From the NCBI GenBank assembly GCA_949840775.1, contig CATKXO010000014.1, forward strand, positions 1-62,336: DNA of 62,336 nucleotides, written 5' to 3'. This document shows positions 60,771 through 62,336 of this stretch, piece after piece. The stretch comes from an uncultured bacterium. Its GTDB lineage: Bacteria; Bacillota; Clostridia; Oscillospirales; Oscillospiraceae. The position numbers and the translations under genes are program-made. The notes under the pieces were generated by a model. That model saw nothing but the letters and a program-made list of their open reading frames with translations, was not told the DNA's origin and ran no database searches. Positions within the stretch are counted from its first letter, which is position 1, and every line of letters begins with the position of its first letter.

Positions 60771-62152
60771 AGGATTAGCCCCCTTTCCATATTCGGTTGT
60801 CTGTGATATACTACCGTCAAAATCACCTTGGCGCGTCCTTTCCCGCGCCCCTGTGCCGCCTGCGGCCTGACTGCCTGTTGTTTTCGGGGTGTCCCCGTTC
60901 CTTTACGATACACTCCTTTGGGATTTTTAAGAGCCTTTCTGTCCACCATGATAAGGTTGTTACTCAGAGCGTTCAGCCCGTAGTAAAGGGCCTCTTTCCC
61001 GCTCTGGAAAAGCTCCTGGGTGGTGAAGGGGACGAAAATGGCGGTGGAGCTGGTGGTGAGGCTACGCTGAATCTCGATCTGATTCACCCCCAGGGGCAGG
61101 GAGGACATCAGGCCCTCCTCCTGCTGGAAGTCCAACCGGACCAGCTGGCAGTTGTGCTTCTGCGCGATGCTGGAAGCCTGGAACACGTTGTTGTCCAGCT
61201 GGCGCTGGCTGTCCGCCGTGTTCACCACCAGGAAAGTGACGAGGAACATCCGCTCATTCCGGCTCTGGAGGTCCTGCAAGAGCTTCTTGGCCTCGTTGCC
61301 GTAGGTGGCGAGGTCAGAGGGGATGATGTCCATGTCGTACCCGGCGCGGACCGCCTTTTTCTGTTCCTCGATCTTGGCCCGGTCCAGGTCGGTGATCTTC
61401 CGCTTGACGGTCTTGATGGCGCTGACCTGATCCACGGACTGAATGTGCAGATTGACGATCTGGCTGCTCTCCATATCCAGGAAGTCCGCCAGCATCCGGT
61501 CGTTCAGCTCCGGGGCCATGATCTGGACGAAGGAGGCCGCGCCGAACTTCTTCCCCATGCGGAACATGCGCCCGTTTCTAAACTCAAAGGAGCTGGGGGC
61601 AATGAAGTCCTTGGTGGACAGGCCGGAGGGGGCCAGCCAGTCCCAGGAAAAGCGGAAGGTCTCCTGGCCGTCCATGTGGAAGATGGCGTGGAACAGCCGC
61701 AGACGGTCCGCGCCGCTCATGGGCGTGGCGGTGACGCCCAGCCGCTTGAAGTTGTTGAGGATGTCGGTCTCGATGCGCTCCAGCCGGGGCTTGGCGGTTC
61801 GGATGTTCTCCCCGTCGATGCCGAAGGTGAGATATTTGGTCTTGGCGAGGCCGTTGTTGCCCTTGGACAGCTGGTTTTGCAGCATATCCGAGTATTCCTG
61901 CCTCACATCGTCAAAGCCGTCCTCTTGCAGGGGAATGACGATATTCCGGGAGAAACCGTCCTGGGCGGCGGAGAGGTTCAGGAAGGACAGCTGGAAGCGG
62001 ATGGAGCTGTCAAAGTAATTGAGGAAGTCGGACCAGCCCTCGAAAATGGCGGTCTTGTCCTCATTCTGGCTTAATTGGTAGTTGATGTCCTGGAATTGGA
62101 CGGTCTTGGTGTAAAAGGTGTCGGTAACGCGGCAGATGCCGTCCGGGAACAT
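60758..62152 (-). pseudogene. VirB4/TrbE-type conjugation ATPase, interrupted before Walker A
   Basis: 464 residues in the frame. From MFPDGICRVTDTFYTKTVQF to NLIMVDRKALKNPKG (62152 to 60914) it matches VirB4-like ATPases of integrative conjugative elements. At the point where the Walker A (GTPGSGKS) should follow, the frame passes into unrelated sequence (VYRKGTGTPRKQ...) belonging to the tnpW element. Upstream, codons in frame (AKRTDKKELSAQDSIPYQR) continue to a stop near 62212, so the true N-terminus is also missing or altered. It drives DNA or pilus export in intact elements. Confidence 0.85.
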
Positions 62153-62214
62153 CCGCTGATAGGGGATGCTGTCCTGGGCCGACAGCTCCTTTTTATCCGT
62201 CCGCTTCGCCCTGT

Positions 62215-62336
62215 GTCAACGCCAATTTGAAATTGTAAGAAAACGCCGAAGAAATTTTGTAGTTTTTCGGCGGGGGGGGGGTAACAAAACTAAGCGTTTC
62301 CTTGCTCAAAAAGAGTGTTCACGATTTGCTGTTTCT
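62215..62336. other. window end beyond the VirB4 remnant
   Basis: AT-rich, with one run of ten G residues at 62272-62281. No gene is seen. The homopolymer may be real or a sequencing or assembly artefact. Confidence 0.4.

Noticed and set aside
62272-62281. Run of ten G residues as a phase-variable tract
   Set aside because: No gene start is next to it and it lies near the window end; a sequencing artefact is as likely.

Overview
The window looks like chromosome from a GC-rich gut Clostridium-class bacterium of the Oscillospiraceae/Flavonifractor type. This rests on gene content (hrcA-grpE-dnaK-dnaJ with a CIRCE operator, B. subtilis-like ycs/kip genes, clostripain, Clostridium-style mobile elements), GC-rich codon use and AT-rich consensus promoters. 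The species is an inference; no 16S gene is present.

Layout. 1-288: 5' part of a parA gene on the minus strand, cut by the window edge. 738-3861: a visibly AT-rich four-gene plus-strand cassette (small alpha-helical protein, membrane-anchored dCTP-deaminase-fold protein, FAD dehydrogenase, 3-methyladenine DNA glycosylase). This is the best candidate for an undescribed system. 4515-10178: housekeeping block (clostripain-like protease, TGS/uridine-kinase fusion, zincin, zinc-ribbon protein, gluQ). 10222-15020: minus-strand 5-oxoproline/D-glutamate catabolism operon (pxpA, NRAMP-like transporter, pxpB, pxpC, D-glutamate cyclase family). 15251-24102: minus-strand sialic acid / N-acetylmannosamine catabolism and ABC import, with an RpiR-type regulator. 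24434-30894: LysR regulator divergent from citrate lyase genes citD-E-F-C-XG. 30932-35721: arginase-family enzyme, then a LysR regulator divergent from a YfcC-type transporter and an M20 peptidase. 35835-35921: tRNA-Leu(CAG). 36239-43998: nickel block, with larE-larB-larC (nickel-pincer cofactor synthesis) followed by a five-gene peptide/nickel-type ABC importer; larE has a structured leader. 44031-50741: a stalk-domain lipid/wall-type secreted protein and the hrcA-grpE-(34-aa smORF)-dnaK-dnaJ heat-shock operon. 51002-55170: RHH smORF, MBL hydrolase, cysteine desulfurase, thiN, smpB, cyclophilin. 55262-55607: tmRNA. From about 55840 to the end: a decayed integrative element (chimeric Cna-B surface protein, ssb, truncated parB, truncated serine recombinase with tnpW, and a virB4 gene interrupted just before its Walker A motif).

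Two features cut across the regions. A family of palindromic intergenic repeats (about 27-80 bp, ends GTAGGGGC/GCCCCTAC or GTGGGNCC/GGNCCCAC) occurs at least twelve times, all between core genes and none in the two accessory ends. Several operons have recognisable consensus promoters, and regulators sit next to their likely targets.

The accessory ends (1 to about 4300 and about 55700-62336) differ from the core in base composition, gene decay and absence of the palindromes. Truncated ends at about 59037, 59770 and 60913 are recombination joints visible as sudden loss of family similarity.
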